Of a stretch of 64,000 bases of DNA, positions 1 through 9,439 are shown one piece after another (position 1 is the stretch's first letter; each line of letters begins with the position of its first letter). The notes below the pieces were generated by a model. The model did not search any database, was not told the DNA's origin, and saw only the letters and a list, made by a program, of their open reading frames with translations. The DNA lies in the NCBI GenBank assembly GCA_019639135.1, contig JAHBSL010000002.1, forward strand, positions 186,001 through 250,000. The letters run 5' to 3'. This stretch comes from Acidobacteriota bacterium (GTDB taxonomy: Bacteria > Acidobacteriota > Blastocatellia > Pyrinomonadales > Pyrinomonadaceae). Both the position numbers and the translations under genes were made by a program.

Positions 1-24
1 AAAAAGCGTCCACAAGGACGCTTT
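1..24 (-). terminator. Rho-independent terminator
   Basis: A perfect 9-bp stem (AAAGCGTCC / GGACGCTTT) with a 4-base loop. Read on the minus strand it is followed by a run of T. It lies 25 bases beyond the stop codon of the small exported protein on the minus strand, so it most likely ends that transcript. The window edge cuts off whatever lies further on. Confidence 0.75.
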
Positions 25-49
25 CGAGAACAGAAGGATGCCCACGGCT

Positions 50-361
50 TTAGTAAACGACCTTCTTCGTGCGGCTGACGACCTTTCGGCCGGTTCGCCA
101 GGATTTGTTGGTGACCCATTTGCCGCCGCGATAGGTCTTATAAGCAACCCAACGCGTCCCGTTCCAGATCTGGAGGCCGACGTACTTGCCGCCGCGGTAA
201 ACGCGACGTGTAACGCCAACCTTGCGTTTCCGCTTGACAGAGGTTTGAGCCTGAGCGGCAAACGAATCGCCGCCTCCAGTGACCGAGGAGACGGCTCCGC
301 TGACGAAGGCCGCCGAAAGGATGAGTGCGAAAGCGAAGAATACGGAGATCAGTTTTTTCAT
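50..361 (-). CDS. Small basic exported protein with YRGGK repeats
   Basis: A 103-residue protein with a clear signal peptide: MKK, a hydrophobic core to about residue 23, and a likely cleavage near the FAAQAQ segment. The mature part is short, strongly basic, and rich in Tyr, Trp, Gly, Lys and Arg. Two similar segments are visible, around YRGGKYVG and YRGGKWVT, each linked with a Trp-containing turn, which suggests a small beta-hairpin repeat. No enzyme motif is seen. The pattern suits a secreted or envelope-associated structural or binding protein, but this is inference. It has its own terminator downstream and appears to be monocistronic. Confidence 0.7.
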   Translation of the reverse strand: MKKLISVFFAFALILSAAFVSGAVSSVTGGGDSFAAQAQTSVKRKRKVGVTRRVYRGGKYVGLQIWNGTRWVAYKTYRGGKWVTNKSWRTGRKVVSRTKKVVY

Positions 362-421
362 CGTTTATTCATTACTCCTTGTTCGATGTTTCTAGCAATT
401 CAGTGTCATGTTCGACCTGAC

Positions 422-826
422 CTAATCAGCGCTTCTGACGTTCGCCCTGATGTAGGTAACAATATCTTCGGTCGAGGTTCCAGGCAGAAAGACCTCCGAG
501 ATCCCTTTTTCTTTAAGGACCGGAATGTCCTCGGCCGGGACGATCCCGCCGACAAGGACGAGCGTGTCATCCATTCCGTTTTCACGGAGAAGATCGACGA
601 TCCGAGGGCAAAGCGTTTTGTGGGCTCCGCTAAGAATAGAAATGCCGACTGCATCAACGTCCTCCTGCAAGGCTGCCGAAGCGATCATTTCGGGCGTCTG
701 ACGCAGGCCGGTGTAAATGACCTCCATTCCGGCATCGCGGAGAGCACGGGCGATGACCTTCGCACCGCGGTCGTGGCCGTCGAGGCCCGGTTTGGCTACC
801 AAAACCCTTATTTTGCGTTCGCTCAT
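422..826 (-). CDS. B12-binding subunit of methylmalonyl-CoA mutase type
   Basis: A 134-residue free-standing cobalamin-binding domain. The hallmark DGHDRG (DxHxxG, the His that ligates cobalt) is at residues 16-21, followed by the nucleotide-loop regions GISILSGAH and VLVGGIVP. This length and order match the C-terminal domain of methylmalonyl-CoA mutase, or the small subunit of split acyl-CoA mutases, which interconvert succinyl-CoA-type thioesters by a radical mechanism. No large catalytic subunit lies within the window, so the partner must be encoded elsewhere. The exact substrate cannot be told from this subunit alone (methylmalonyl-, isobutyryl- or ethylmalonyl-CoA). Confidence 0.85.
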   Translation of the reverse strand: MSERKIRVLVAKPGLDGHDRGAKVIARALRDAGMEVIYTGLRQTPEMIASAALQEDVDAVGISILSGAHKTLCPRIVDLLRENGMDDTLVLVGGIVPAEDIPVLKEKGISEVFLPGTSTEDIVTYIRANVRSAD

Positions 827-871
827 AAAAGCGTAAGTATATTACCCGCAAATGTTTCGGGCAAGCGAGGG

Positions 872-1771
872 TCATACGGGCAGTCGGGTTTCGGTGACCG
901 ATTCTTCGGCATCGATGTTCGGCGAACCGAAAATGCAGCGGAGTTTTGCAAGCATTCCTTTGCGGCTTCGCATCGCTTGCCACGTCTCGACCCAGCCGTG
1001 CGTGTTGATCCAAAGCGGGTTGTAGCTTTTGATCGGTTTGATGATGCCGTATCTCGGTTCCTCTGTCTCAGGGACGAAGGATCCAAAAAGCTTGTCCCAG
1101 ATGATAAGTACGCCCGCGTAGTTCTTGTCGAGATACGGATTGTTTACACCGTGGTGAACCCGGTGATGCGATGGCGTGTTGAGCACATGCTCAAGCGGGC
1201 CAAGGTTTCGAATGAATTTCGTGTGTATCCAGAACTGGTAGATCAGGTTGAACCCGTGCATCAGAGCGAACATCCACGGTGCAAATCCGAGCAACATTAT
1301 TGGGGCGTAAAATACCCAGTGCAAGATTCCCGAAAACCAGCTTTGCCGCACCGCGACGCTCAAGTTGTAGTGTTCGCTCGAATGGTGGACAACATGGAAG
1401 TTCCAAAAGAGCCGCATTTCGTGACTGATGCGATGGAACCAGTAATATGCGAAGTCATCGACGAAAAAGAGGATCGCCCATGTCCACCAAGCCTCAGCCG
1501 GGAATTTATAGGGTGCGAGTTCGTACGCGGCGTTATAAATGACCGCTACAAAAATGCCAAAGAGTGCTCCAAAAGCAACACTCATGAACCCGACGAAAAT
1601 GTTAGTCCACGCATCGCGAGTTTCGTAGGCGTTGGCGTGCCGGCGATGCGAATACCAAGCCTCGATCCCAATAAGAAGGGCAAAGATCGGGATCGCAATT
1701 ACCGTCGGCTTAAGCATCTCTTTGTATTCTATTACTTTCGCAGGAAAAGTGGGAAGCGAATCTGCCGACAC
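872..1771 (-). CDS. Sterol desaturase / fatty acid hydroxylase family membrane protein
   Basis: A 299-residue integral membrane protein with the clustered histidine motifs of the family: HRISH, HVVHHSSEH and HRVHHG. In this superfamily the histidines hold a di-iron centre that uses O2 to hydroxylate or desaturate lipids. Several hydrophobic segments come first, at about residues 18-35, 55-80 and 90-110, and more lie between the His boxes. The bacterial subgroup resembles alkylglycerol monooxygenase-like proteins; the real lipid substrate is unknown. It lies 45 bases beyond the B12-binding gene on the same strand and is divergent from def. Confidence 0.85.
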   Translation of the reverse strand: MSADSLPTFPAKVIEYKEMLKPTVIAIPIFALLIGIEAWYSHRRHANAYETRDAWTNIFVGFMSVAFGALFGIFVAVIYNAAYELAPYKFPAEAWWTWAILFFVDDFAYYWFHRISHEMRLFWNFHVVHHSSEHYNLSVAVRQSWFSGILHWVFYAPIMLLGFAPWMFALMHGFNLIYQFWIHTKFIRNLGPLEHVLNTPSHHRVHHGVNNPYLDKNYAGVLIIWDKLFGSFVPETEEPRYGIIKPIKSYNPLWINTHGWVETWQAMRSRKGMLAKLRCIFGSPNIDAEESVTETRLPV

Positions 1772-1843
1772 ACGTTAAGGTCCGGGTTCGGTGCCGCTTC
1801 GATGCGTGAATATGTAACCCCGCTCGTGATATTATTTAGCTTT

Positions 1844-2365
1844 ATGCCGGACCTGAAGATCGTCCATTATCCCGACCCCGTTCTCCTCACGGTCGCAAAG
1901 CCCGTGAGCGAGGAGCGTTTCGGCCGGGACCTGGAAGAACTGGTCGATAAGATGTTCGCCACGATGTATCAGGCTCGGGGAGTCGGGCTTGCCGCTCCTC
2001 AAGTTGGTATTTCAGAGCGGATATTCGTGATGGACATACCGAACGAAGATGGCCCTGCGCAAAAGCATGCGTTCATAAACCCGGAAATAATTCACGTTGA
2101 AGGCGAGCAGATTGGAGATGAGGGCTGCCTGTCCTTTCCGGGGCTTTATCAGCAAGTGAAGCGCGACACGCGGGTTATAGTTCGCGCACATGACATCACC
2201 GGACAGGAGTTCGAACTGGACGTCAGCGACCTTGCGGCCCGCTGCGTCCTTCACGAAACTGATCATTGCGACGGCATCGTCTTCCTCAACAGAATGAGCC
2301 CGCTCAAACGCCAACTCGCTAAGCGGAAGATAAAACGGCTTCAAAATACGGGAAAGTGGGAATAG
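1844..2365 (+). CDS. def: Peptide deformylase
   Basis: Removes the N-formyl group from nascent proteins. All three family motifs are present: GVGLAAPQVG (residues 46-55), EGCLS with the metal-binding Cys at 95, and HETDH at 137-141 giving the two His ligands and the catalytic Glu. The ATG at 1844 gives 173 residues, the usual size. The reading frame stays open far upstream, but that extension is antisense to three minus-strand genes and is not credible as protein. Followed 22 bases later by pruA. The formyltransferase gene fmt lies 2.6 kb downstream rather than adjacent. Confidence 0.95.
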   Translation: MPDLKIVHYPDPVLLTVAKPVSEERFGRDLEELVDKMFATMYQARGVGLAAPQVGISERIFVMDIPNEDGPAQKHAFINPEIIHVEGEQIGDEGCLSFPGLYQQVKRDTRVIVRAHDITGQEFELDVSDLAARCVLHETDHCDGIVFLNRMSPLKRQLAKRKIKRLQNTGKWE

Positions 2366-2387
2366 ATCAGTAAATTGGAGATACCTT

Positions 2388-3956
2388 ATGCAGACACAGA
2401 GAGTTTTGGACGAATTTAAGAACGAACCTTTTACAGATTTTTCAAAGCCTGAAAATGCCGAAGCAATGCTGGCCGCGATCGAAAAAGTGCGCAGTGAATT
2501 AGGGCGTGAATACACCTGTCTCGTAAATGGCAAGCGTGTTTCGGTCGGTGGAAAGTTCAAGAGTTTCAATCCGGCGAAGAAAGACGAGGTTGTTGGAGTT
2601 TTTTCTGAGGTCGATGATGACCTTTCGATTGTCGATAAGGCGATTGATGCGGCAACAGAGGCGTTCAGGACTTGGCGCTTTGTTCCGGCGGCCGAGCGGG
2701 CCGAATATCTTTTCCGGATCGCGGACATTATGCGGCAACGGAAGCACGAGCTTTCAGCATGGATGGTGTTTGAGGTGTCGAAGACGTGGGCCGAGGCGGA
2801 CGGAGATACGGCAGAGGCGATCGACTTTATGGAATTCTACGGCCGCGAGATGCTTCGCTGGTCGCAGGAACAACCGGTTACAAAGATCCCCGGCGAGGAC
2901 AACAGTCTTGAGTACATCCCGCTCGGTGTAGGTGCGATCATTCCGCCATGGAACTTCCCGCTGGCGATCATGTCCGGAATGGCGATGGCCGCGGTCGTCG
3001 CGGGGAATACCGTGGTGCTCAAGCCGTCGTCTGATTCGCCGACGATCGCCGCGAAGTTCATAGAGATCGTTGAAGAGGTCGGACTTCCTCCAGGCGTTGT
3101 CAATTTTCTTACCGGAGGCCCGCCGACCGGTGAAGCAATGGTCACAAGCCCGAAAACTCGCTTTATTTCATTCACCGGTTCGAAGGGCGTCGGACTTCAT
3201 ATCAACGAAGAAGCTGCAAAAACACGACCGGGTCAGATCTGGATCAAACGAGTTGTGGCAGAAATGGGCGGCAAGGACGCTATTGTTGTCGCCGATGACG
3301 CGGACCTCGATTCCGCTGCGGTTGGCATAGTCCAAGCGGCATATGGCTTCCAGGGGCAAAAATGTTCGGCGTGTTCGCGCCTGATCGTTGACGAAAAGGT
3401 TCACGACGAATTGCTCGAAAAGGTCGTTACCTTGACGGAACAGCTCAACGTCGGCCAGCCGACGGAAGGCGACACCAATGTAGCTGCTGTCATAAACAAG
3501 CGGGCATTCGACAATACGCTCAATTACATCCAAAAGGGCGTTGAGGAAGGTGGCGAGGTCGTCACCGGAGGTACAGGCGATGATTCGCAGGGCTATTTCA
3601 TCCTTCCGACCATTATCGACAATGTCCAGCCCGGCGACACCATCGAACAGGAAGAGATCTTTGCTCCGGTGCTCGCTGTAATTAAGGCTCGCGATTATGA
3701 CCATGCCCTGGAGATCGCAAATGGCACCGAATTTGGGTTGACCGGAGCGGTCTATTCCGCTTCAGAGGAACGGCTCGAACGTGCTCGCCGGGAGTTCCAC
3801 GTCGGCAATCTCTACTTGAACCGCAAATGCACGGGAGCACTTGTCGGTGTTCATCCGTTTGGCGGGTTCAATATGAGCGGTACGGATTCTAAAGCCGGTG
3901 GCCGCGAGTATTTGCTGCAGTTCATGCAGGGTAAAACGATATCCAGGAAGGTGTAA
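2388..3956 (+). CDS. pruA: 1-pyrroline-5-carboxylate dehydrogenase
   Basis: A 522-residue aldehyde dehydrogenase that oxidises glutamate semialdehyde, from proline or ornithine breakdown, to glutamate with NAD. The N-terminal region, the PWNFPLAI and GSKGVG cofactor segments, the general base in VAEMGGKDA (Glu about 292) and the catalytic Cys in GQKCSAC (Cys about 326) fit the RocA/PruA single-domain family and its usual length of about 515. No proline dehydrogenase gene is adjacent. The stop overlaps the start of the next gene (TAATG), so the two are probably translationally coupled. Confidence 0.92.
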   Translation: MQTQRVLDEFKNEPFTDFSKPENAEAMLAAIEKVRSELGREYTCLVNGKRVSVGGKFKSFNPAKKDEVVGVFSEVDDDLSIVDKAIDAATEAFRTWRFVPAAERAEYLFRIADIMRQRKHELSAWMVFEVSKTWAEADGDTAEAIDFMEFYGREMLRWSQEQPVTKIPGEDNSLEYIPLGVGAIIPPWNFPLAIMSGMAMAAVVAGNTVVLKPSSDSPTIAAKFIEIVEEVGLPPGVVNFLTGGPPTGEAMVTSPKTRFISFTGSKGVGLHINEEAAKTRPGQIWIKRVVAEMGGKDAIVVADDADLDSAAVGIVQAAYGFQGQKCSACSRLIVDEKVHDELLEKVVTLTEQLNVGQPTEGDTNVAAVINKRAFDNTLNYIQKGVEEGGEVVTGGTGDDSQGYFILPTIIDNVQPGDTIEQEEIFAPVLAVIKARDYDHALEIANGTEFGLTGAVYSASEERLERARREFHVGNLYLNRKCTGALVGVHPFGGFNMSGTDSKAGGREYLLQFMQGKTISRKV

Positions 3957-4879
3957 TGAGAAGGTCCATACAGAACTTGTTCGTTGTTCTTGCTACTGCG
4001 GGCGTATTATTTGTTGGTTCGGGCAACGTTTTTGCGCAAAAACAGGCTCCGGCTCAGGCAAAACCCGCGGTCAAGCCTATCATTTTCGCGGTCCTCAACG
4101 ACGGCCAGTTGCTGGAGCCGATCGCTCACGTAGAGAACGGAAAGCTCTCCGAGCCGGTTAATGGCAGCGACGAAACGTCGTTGATCGAAAAATTTAACGC
4201 CACCTACTACGGCCCGAAGGCGTCATATCGCCTTATCTTTGGTGGAGCGAACGGTGGCACCGTGACCGTCAACAGTGCGGACGCAGGGGTGGAGTGCGGG
4301 CCAAATTTAGCTCGGGTGACGACATCGTCAACAAAAGCCGAGCTCAAGGGCAAGCTGATGGCACTCGCGACGAACGCTCCTACAGGAAAGGGAACTTTCG
4401 GCGTCCGTCGCCGTCCGACATGGCCGGAGCGGAACGAAGTCGACGCCCTTGTCCGTGCCGAGTTTGCCAAGAATAACGTCGAGGTTAAGAAGCTCGATTA
4501 CCACAACCTGACCGCCCTCGATGTAAATGGCGATAAGAAGGCGGAACTTGTTGGAAGTTTCTGGGCCGAAAGTGACCCAAAGACGCGTACATTATTGTTC
4601 TTCATCGCGGAACGAGGATCCGATGGCAATCTTTCGATAGTCCATTCGGACCTCCGAACAATCAAAGAGGACGAAGTAATGAATGGCGAGATCACGTCTC
4701 TCGATGAAGGCGTTTATCATGAACTTCTTCTCGACATATTCGATTTCGACCGAGACGGCACTGCCGAGATCTTCACCTACGTTCAGGCGTTCGAAGGCGC
4801 AAGTTTCAATGTTTACAAACGCATGGGTGGAAAGTGGAGCAAGGTGTATGAGTTTTCGAATTACCATTGCGGGTTTTAG
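3956..4879 (+). CDS. Exported protein with FG-GAP-like Asp-rich motifs
   Basis: A 307-residue protein with a signal peptide (hydrophobic residues 8-22, ending GNVFAQ). The N-terminal half has no recognised motif. The C-terminal half has two Asp-rich segments, DVNGDKKAELVG and DFDRDGTAEIF, of the kind seen in FG-GAP/VCBS beta-propeller blades, where they bind calcium. The start overlaps the pruA stop by one base. A GC-rich hairpin follows the stop. The function is unknown; a periplasmic or surface role is inferred only from the signal peptide. Confidence 0.7.
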   Translation: MRRSIQNLFVVLATAGVLFVGSGNVFAQKQAPAQAKPAVKPIIFAVLNDGQLLEPIAHVENGKLSEPVNGSDETSLIEKFNATYYGPKASYRLIFGGANGGTVTVNSADAGVECGPNLARVTTSSTKAELKGKLMALATNAPTGKGTFGVRRRPTWPERNEVDALVRAEFAKNNVEVKKLDYHNLTALDVNGDKKAELVGSFWAESDPKTRTLLFFIAERGSDGNLSIVHSDLRTIKEDEVMNGEITSLDEGVYHELLLDIFDFDRDGTAEIFTYVQAFEGASFNVYKRMGGKWSKVYEFSNYHCGF

Positions 4880-4902
4880 ATCGCTGGGGCTAATGGGTTT
4901 GG

Positions 4903-4934
4903 GCGGCCGTAGTTCTGTGTACGGCCGCATTTTA
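4903..4934 (+). terminator. Rho-independent terminator before fmt
   Basis: A perfect 9-bp GC-rich stem (GCGGCCGTA / TACGGCCGC) with an 8-base loop, followed by ATTTTAG. It lies 23 bases beyond the exported-protein stop and just before the fmt start, so it should separate the pruA unit from the fmt unit. The T-run is short, so termination may be incomplete. Confidence 0.6.
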
Positions 4935-4939
4935 GTTTG

Positions 4940-5866
4940 ATGAAAATAGTTTTTATGGGAACACCTCAGGCGGCAGTCCCGAGCCTCGAGCGGCTGGTCG
5001 CCGATGGTCACGAAGTAGTCGCGGTTTATACCCAACCTGACAGGCCGTCAGGTCGCGGCCAAAAGCTTACAGCATCGCCAGTGAAGGACGCCGCTTTGTC
5101 GCTAGGCATTCGGGTTATTCAACCGGAAAAGATCAGAACCGCCGAGGCCCTATCAGAATTCAAGTCGTTTGAAGCGGAAGCTGCGGTTGTTGTCGCCTAT
5201 GGCCGGATTTTGCCCGAAGCGTTTCTCGATGCATTTCCGAGGGGTTGTATCAATGTACATTTCTCGCTCCTGCCAAAGTATCGCGGGGCGGCTCCGGTCA
5301 ATTGGGCGATAGTAAATGGTGAAAATGTCACGGGGGTGACAACGATGCAAATGGACGCGGGGCTTGATACCGGCGATATCCTGCTTCAGCAAGAAACACC
5401 GATCGCTCCTGGCGAGAGTGCCCTCGAACTGATGGAACGCTTGACTCTCCTCGGCTCGGAGGTACTCTCAATGACCATGATGGAACTTGTCGAGATCGTT
5501 CCACGCAAACAAGACGACGCAAAAATGTCACTCGCTCCAATTCTAAAAAAAGAGGATGGACGATTCGATTGGACAGAGGCCGCTGTGTCGATCGAGCGGC
5601 GTGTCCGCGGATTTCAGCCATTTCCGACAACATTCACGAGTTTTCAAGGCAAAAAGATTACGCTTTGGAAAGCTGAAGTTGCTGAGGTCCAAATCACCAA
5701 CTCGGCACCGGGGACTGTTATTCAAGCTAAGGGTGACGGGCTTGTTATCGCATGCGGCGTAGGTGCCTTGCGGATATTGGAGATTCAAACAGAAGGTCGT
5801 CGTAGATTGTGTATCAGAGATTTCCTAAACGGCGTGAAGCTTGAGGAAGGGGATTTATTCGAATAG
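4940..5866 (+). CDS. fmt: Methionyl-tRNA formyltransferase
   Basis: Formylates initiator Met-tRNA using 10-formyl-THF. The N-terminal catalytic domain shows the start MKIVFMGTP, the folate-site and catalytic segment INVHFSLLPKYRGAAP with the Asn and His, and the Asp of MDAGLDTGD. A C-terminal OB-like domain follows from about residue 205. The 308 residues are normal for the family. The ATG at 4940 is preferred over an upstream in-frame TTG. It heads a run with trhO and rsmB, all RNA-directed enzymes; fmt next to rsmB is a common bacterial order. Confidence 0.95.
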   Translation: MKIVFMGTPQAAVPSLERLVADGHEVVAVYTQPDRPSGRGQKLTASPVKDAALSLGIRVIQPEKIRTAEALSEFKSFEAEAAVVVAYGRILPEAFLDAFPRGCINVHFSLLPKYRGAAPVNWAIVNGENVTGVTTMQMDAGLDTGDILLQQETPIAPGESALELMERLTLLGSEVLSMTMMELVEIVPRKQDDAKMSLAPILKKEDGRFDWTEAAVSIERRVRGFQPFPTTFTSFQGKKITLWKAEVAEVQITNSAPGTVIQAKGDGLVIACGVGALRILEIQTEGRRRLCIRDFLNGVKLEEGDLFE

Positions 5867-5881
5867 TCGTTCGCCGAAACT

Positions 5882-6640
5882 ATGTTCGAGATAATCACAT
5901 TTTATGAGTTCAAAAGAATGTCGGACGTCGGCAGCCTTGCTGATATCCAAGATAAGGTACGCGAAGTGATGCACCGATGTTCATTAAAGGGAACCGTAAT
6001 TTTGGCGGAAGAAGGCTATAATTCTACGGTCTGTGGACAACCTGATGACGTCCGGAGCTTTGTTGATTACGCTGAAGAGATCTTTAACACTAGGCTTACT
6101 TATAAATCCTCATTTCATGATTCGATGCCCTTCAGAAGGGTTGATGTGAAGATCAAGCCTGAGATCGTGACACTTAAGCAGAGTGTAGATATCGAAAAAG
6201 GAAAGGGAACTCACCTAAATGCAAAGGAATGGAACCGGATCATCTCCGATCCCGAAACTATCGTTTTGGACACCCGCAATGACTACGAGTATCAAAGCGG
6301 AACATTCAGGCGGGCCGTCAATCCGGGAACTGAAAAGTTCAGCGATCTTCCGGCATTCGTCGAAAGTAATTTAGATCCGGAACGTAATAGGCGAATTGCA
6401 GTGTTCTGCACCGGCGGTATTCGATGCGAAAAGTTCGCTCCGTATCTGATCGAAAAGGGATTTCGAGAGGTTTTTCAGCTTGAAGGGGGAATATTGAAAT
6501 ATCTCGAATCCGTAGATTCGGATGATTCACTTTGGGAGGGCGAGTGTTTTGTCTTCGATGAAAGGGTCACGGTCGATCATGACCTGAAGAAAGGGTATTT
6601 GCCTGACCTCTCCCAGTCAAATTCGGAGATGCCGACATGA
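5882..6640 (+). CDS. trhO: tRNA uridine(34) hydroxylase, rhodanese type
   Basis: A 252-residue UPF0176/YceA-type protein. It has an N-terminal ferredoxin-like domain and then a rhodanese domain with the active-site loop CTGGIRCEKF, whose Cys is residue 176. In characterised members this enzyme hydroxylates U34 of tRNA to 5-hydroxyuridine. The order of segments (LKGTVILAEEGYN, then LDTRNDYEYQSGTF, then CTGGIRCE) is typical. It overlaps rsmB by four bases (ATGA), which supports coupled translation. Confidence 0.9.
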   Translation: MFEIITFYEFKRMSDVGSLADIQDKVREVMHRCSLKGTVILAEEGYNSTVCGQPDDVRSFVDYAEEIFNTRLTYKSSFHDSMPFRRVDVKIKPEIVTLKQSVDIEKGKGTHLNAKEWNRIISDPETIVLDTRNDYEYQSGTFRRAVNPGTEKFSDLPAFVESNLDPERNRRIAVFCTGGIRCEKFAPYLIEKGFREVFQLEGGILKYLESVDSDDSLWEGECFVFDERVTVDHDLKKGYLPDLSQSNSEMPT

Positions 6641-7977
6641 AGATCTCCCCTGCTAGAACAAGGGCCTTCGACATCTTGGCACGCATCGAAAAAGAACACG
6701 CATATTCTTCGATCCTACTTCACACAGGAACGGAGAATTTATCAGATGCAGACAGGGGGCTATGTTATGAGCTTGTTCTCGGACCGTTAAGGCGACAGAT
6801 TTACCTGGATCAGGTCATCAAGCACTTTGCCGGGACCAAGAAAGTAGATCTTGAGGTGCGAATTTCCCTCCGGCTTGGGATCTTTCAGATCCTATTCCTA
6901 GATCGAATCCCGCCCCACGCGGTCATCAACGAGAGCGTAAACCTGGTGCAACGTGCCGGCAAGAGTTCGGCGAAAGGATTCGTCAACGCGATTCTTAGAA
7001 ATACGAAATCCGCATGCCCGGAACTCAGTTTCGACGATCCGGCGGAAAAACTCTCGGTTGAAACGTCCCATCCACGATGGCTTGTCGATAAATGGATCTC
7101 GGACTTCGGGTTCGAGGCAGCCTCGGAGATTTGCATAGCGAATAATCAACCTGTTCACCCGGCTTTCCGTTTGACTGCAAGATATTATTCGCAGTTTGGA
7201 TCCGGCGAATCATCCTTGGAGAGTATGTGCAAGTTTTTGGGAGCAGACGTTGGCTACATCAAGGCATCCGAATCTATCAGCGGATGCTTCTACGCAATAG
7301 GTAGAGCGACGGAACTTCGGAAGGCTGCCAGAAATGGTCTTATCTATTTTCAGGACGCGGGGTCGCAGCTAGTCGCAGATGTGGTCGAATTTCCTAAGAA
7401 CGGTAGGTTCCTTGATCTCTGCGCATCCCCCGGCGGTAAAGTAACAAAGATAGCTGCGGATCCGAGGTATTTGGGGGCTATAATCATTTCAGCGGATTAC
7501 AACCCGGCTCGGGTAACAAACCTTAAGGCTAACTGTGAGCTACAGGGAATGCAAAGGATAAGCGTTATGCAGATCGATGCAGTGAAGGATCTCCCGTTTG
7601 TAGAGAGGGCTTTTGACGCTGTATTGGTGGATGCTCCCTGTACAGGAACGGGAACTATTAGGCACAATCCCGAGATCCGGTATCGTGTTGATGGTGAAGC
7701 AATATCGATGAAAAAGCGTAAACAACGCAAAATGCTAGAGTGTGCATCAAAAGCGGTGAAGATCGGTGGTTCTCTAATCTATTCAACTTGTTCGCTTGAG
7801 CGTGAAGAAAATGAGGAAGTAGTAACCTCATTCTTGGCCGAGAATCAGCAATTTACGCTTGATAGGCCGCGAGTGCCTGATCGTTTTATTCGGGGAACCC
7901 ATTTTTTTAGGACATTCCCATCCGATTTTGAAGGCGATGGTTTTTTTGCAGTGGTTTTCCGGCGTAACGAGGCTTAG
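6637..7977 (+). CDS. rsmB: 16S rRNA (cytosine-967-C5)-methyltransferase
   Basis: A 446-residue protein with a NusB-like RNA-binding N-terminal domain (about residues 5-130) and a SAM-dependent methyltransferase domain. The domain shows the SAM loop LDLCASPGGK, the release Cys in DAPCTGTG (Cys 335) and the nucleophile in STCSLEREEN (Cys 385). These are the two cysteines used by RsmB/RsmF m5C enzymes. The length is normal. It is the last gene of the fmt-trhO-rsmB run. Confidence 0.92.
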   Translation: MKISPARTRAFDILARIEKEHAYSSILLHTGTENLSDADRGLCYELVLGPLRRQIYLDQVIKHFAGTKKVDLEVRISLRLGIFQILFLDRIPPHAVINESVNLVQRAGKSSAKGFVNAILRNTKSACPELSFDDPAEKLSVETSHPRWLVDKWISDFGFEAASEICIANNQPVHPAFRLTARYYSQFGSGESSLESMCKFLGADVGYIKASESISGCFYAIGRATELRKAARNGLIYFQDAGSQLVADVVEFPKNGRFLDLCASPGGKVTKIAADPRYLGAIIISADYNPARVTNLKANCELQGMQRISVMQIDAVKDLPFVERAFDAVLVDAPCTGTGTIRHNPEIRYRVDGEAISMKKRKQRKMLECASKAVKIGGSLIYSTCSLEREENEEVVTSFLAENQQFTLDRPRVPDRFIRGTHFFRTFPSDFEGDGFFAVVFRRNEA

Positions 7978-8036
7978 TTTTATTGGTCTGATCACTTAAA
8001 AATGTTAACATTCTGCTTTAAGTTTTCTGGATCTCT

Positions 8037-8735
8037 ATGAACGCATTAAAGTTCGGAATGACATCGCTCGGTCGTCTGTTGTTTCTAGCAGGAATGTTAG
8101 GAGCGTTTCTGTTTGGAATGGCAGCGGTAGTTTACATGTCACTCTCGGGAGAAGAAGTAAAAGTACCGGAGCTTGTCGGTCGGGATTTTGTTGAAAGTGA
8201 GAAAGAGCTTGCAGCTCTCGGTCTCAAGATCAAAAAGCGGGCGGATCGGCCGAGCACAGAAAAGATCAATACGATTCTCGACCAGCTTCCGCGACCTGGT
8301 GAAACCGTAAAAACCGGACAAATGATTCTGGTTGTAGTTAGCAAGGCCGGGCTCACTCAAGATGAACGTCCAGACTCGCTCAAGAAAGATATAGAAGAGG
8401 ACGATACGAAGAAGATCGAGGAAATGATCTCGGACAAGCCTAAACGGCAGCGGACGAATTCCAACACGAACGCGAACAGTAATGCTAACGCGTCTCGCAA
8501 GGTCGCCGATACTGCAAGGGATGTCGGGTCGAACACCTCAACTTCTTCTAACATTGCCGTGATGGACACCCCGACACGAAGTGACGATTCGAACAGGCGA
8601 GAGTCAACTCCGGCAAACAGTGCAGAGCGGCCGAACCGCAACACGGCCCCGACCTTTACGCCGAGGCCGCAGTCATCACCTTCGGGGGCAAGACCGGCGG
8701 GTGATACACGCCCGCGTACTGCCGATCGACCGTAA
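8037..8735 (+). CDS. Membrane-anchored single-PASTA-domain protein
   Basis: A 232-residue protein. It has a short cytoplasmic N-terminus, one transmembrane helix (about residues 12-34), one PASTA domain (about 38-104, with VPELVGRDFVESEKELAALG and the DQLPRPGETV turn), and then a long polar low-complexity tail of Asn, Ser, Thr, Arg and Pro, including an N(A/S/T)N run near residues 142-152. PASTA domains bind peptidoglycan fragments, usually on Ser/Thr kinases or PBPs; here no kinase domain is attached. It sits ten bases before rpe, an arrangement often seen downstream of rsmB in other bacteria. Confidence 0.8.
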   Translation: MNALKFGMTSLGRLLFLAGMLGAFLFGMAAVVYMSLSGEEVKVPELVGRDFVESEKELAALGLKIKKRADRPSTEKINTILDQLPRPGETVKTGQMILVVVSKAGLTQDERPDSLKKDIEEDDTKKIEEMISDKPKRQRTNSNTNANSNANASRKVADTARDVGSNTSTSSNIAVMDTPTRSDDSNRRESTPANSAERPNRNTAPTFTPRPQSSPSGARPAGDTRPRTADRP

Positions 8736-8744
8736 TTATTATCG

Positions 8745-9407
8745 ATGTACAGCATCGCACCATCCATACTTTCAGCGAATTTTGTTCGACTTGAAGAAGA
8801 GATTGCCGCGGTCGAAAGCGGCGGTGCGACCATCCTACATGTTGACGTGATGGACGGGCGGTTTGTTCCGAATATTACGATCGGCCTGCCAGTGGTCAAA
8901 TCGATTCGAAAAGCAACGTCGATGACGATAGATACGCATCTTATGATCGTTGAGCCGGGGGATTACGCCGTTCAGTTCGTTGATGCCGGAGCCGATATGG
9001 TTTCGGTGCACATCGAGGCCGATCAGCACATTCACCGAACGCTGCAGAGCATTAGAGATGCAGGGGCAAAAGCCGGCGTGGTAATTAACCCGGGCACCCC
9101 TCTTAACTCTGTTTCGGAGGCGATCTACCACGCTGATTACGTACTAATCATGTCGGTAAATCCCGGTTTCGGTGGACAAAAGTTCATTCCGAGGTCGCTC
9201 GATCGGCTTCGTGAGCTTCGGCAGATGATCACTGATCGCGGACTGGATGTTAGGATCGAAATAGATGGAGGCATCGATATGAGTAACATTAACGTTGTGG
9301 CTGATGCCGGTGCCGATATCATGGTAGCAGGGTCGGCGGTCTTCGGTATGGGTGATCCGGCAGAAGCCGTCAGGGCTTTAAGTAATAAGGGAGCCGTTTG
9401 GGTTTGA
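8745..9407 (+). CDS. rpe: Ribulose-phosphate 3-epimerase
   Basis: A 220-residue TIM-barrel enzyme interconverting ribulose 5-phosphate and xylulose 5-phosphate in the pentose phosphate pathway. It has the start IAPSILSANF, the metal-binding HVDVMDGRFVPN, THLMI, the phosphate and flexible loop VNPGFGGQKFIP, and EIDGGID. The length is normal. It is followed by the BamD-like gene with a 33-base gap from stop to the preferred ATG. Confidence 0.95.
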   Translation: MYSIAPSILSANFVRLEEEIAAVESGGATILHVDVMDGRFVPNITIGLPVVKSIRKATSMTIDTHLMIVEPGDYAVQFVDAGADMVSVHIEADQHIHRTLQSIRDAGAKAGVVINPGTPLNSVSEAIYHADYVLIMSVNPGFGGQKFIPRSLDRLRELRQMITDRGLDVRIEIDGGIDMSNINVVADAGADIMVAGSAVFGMGDPAEAVRALSNKGAVWV

Positions 9408-9439
9408 GCCGGGACGGCAAAGTTTGGGTTTTGTTTGTT

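Noticed and set aside
38-1843. A very long plus-strand open frame in phase with def, 600 codons upstream of its true start
   Set aside because: It is antisense to three convincing minus-strand genes and its translation has no domain; the openness follows from the codon bias of the opposite strand.
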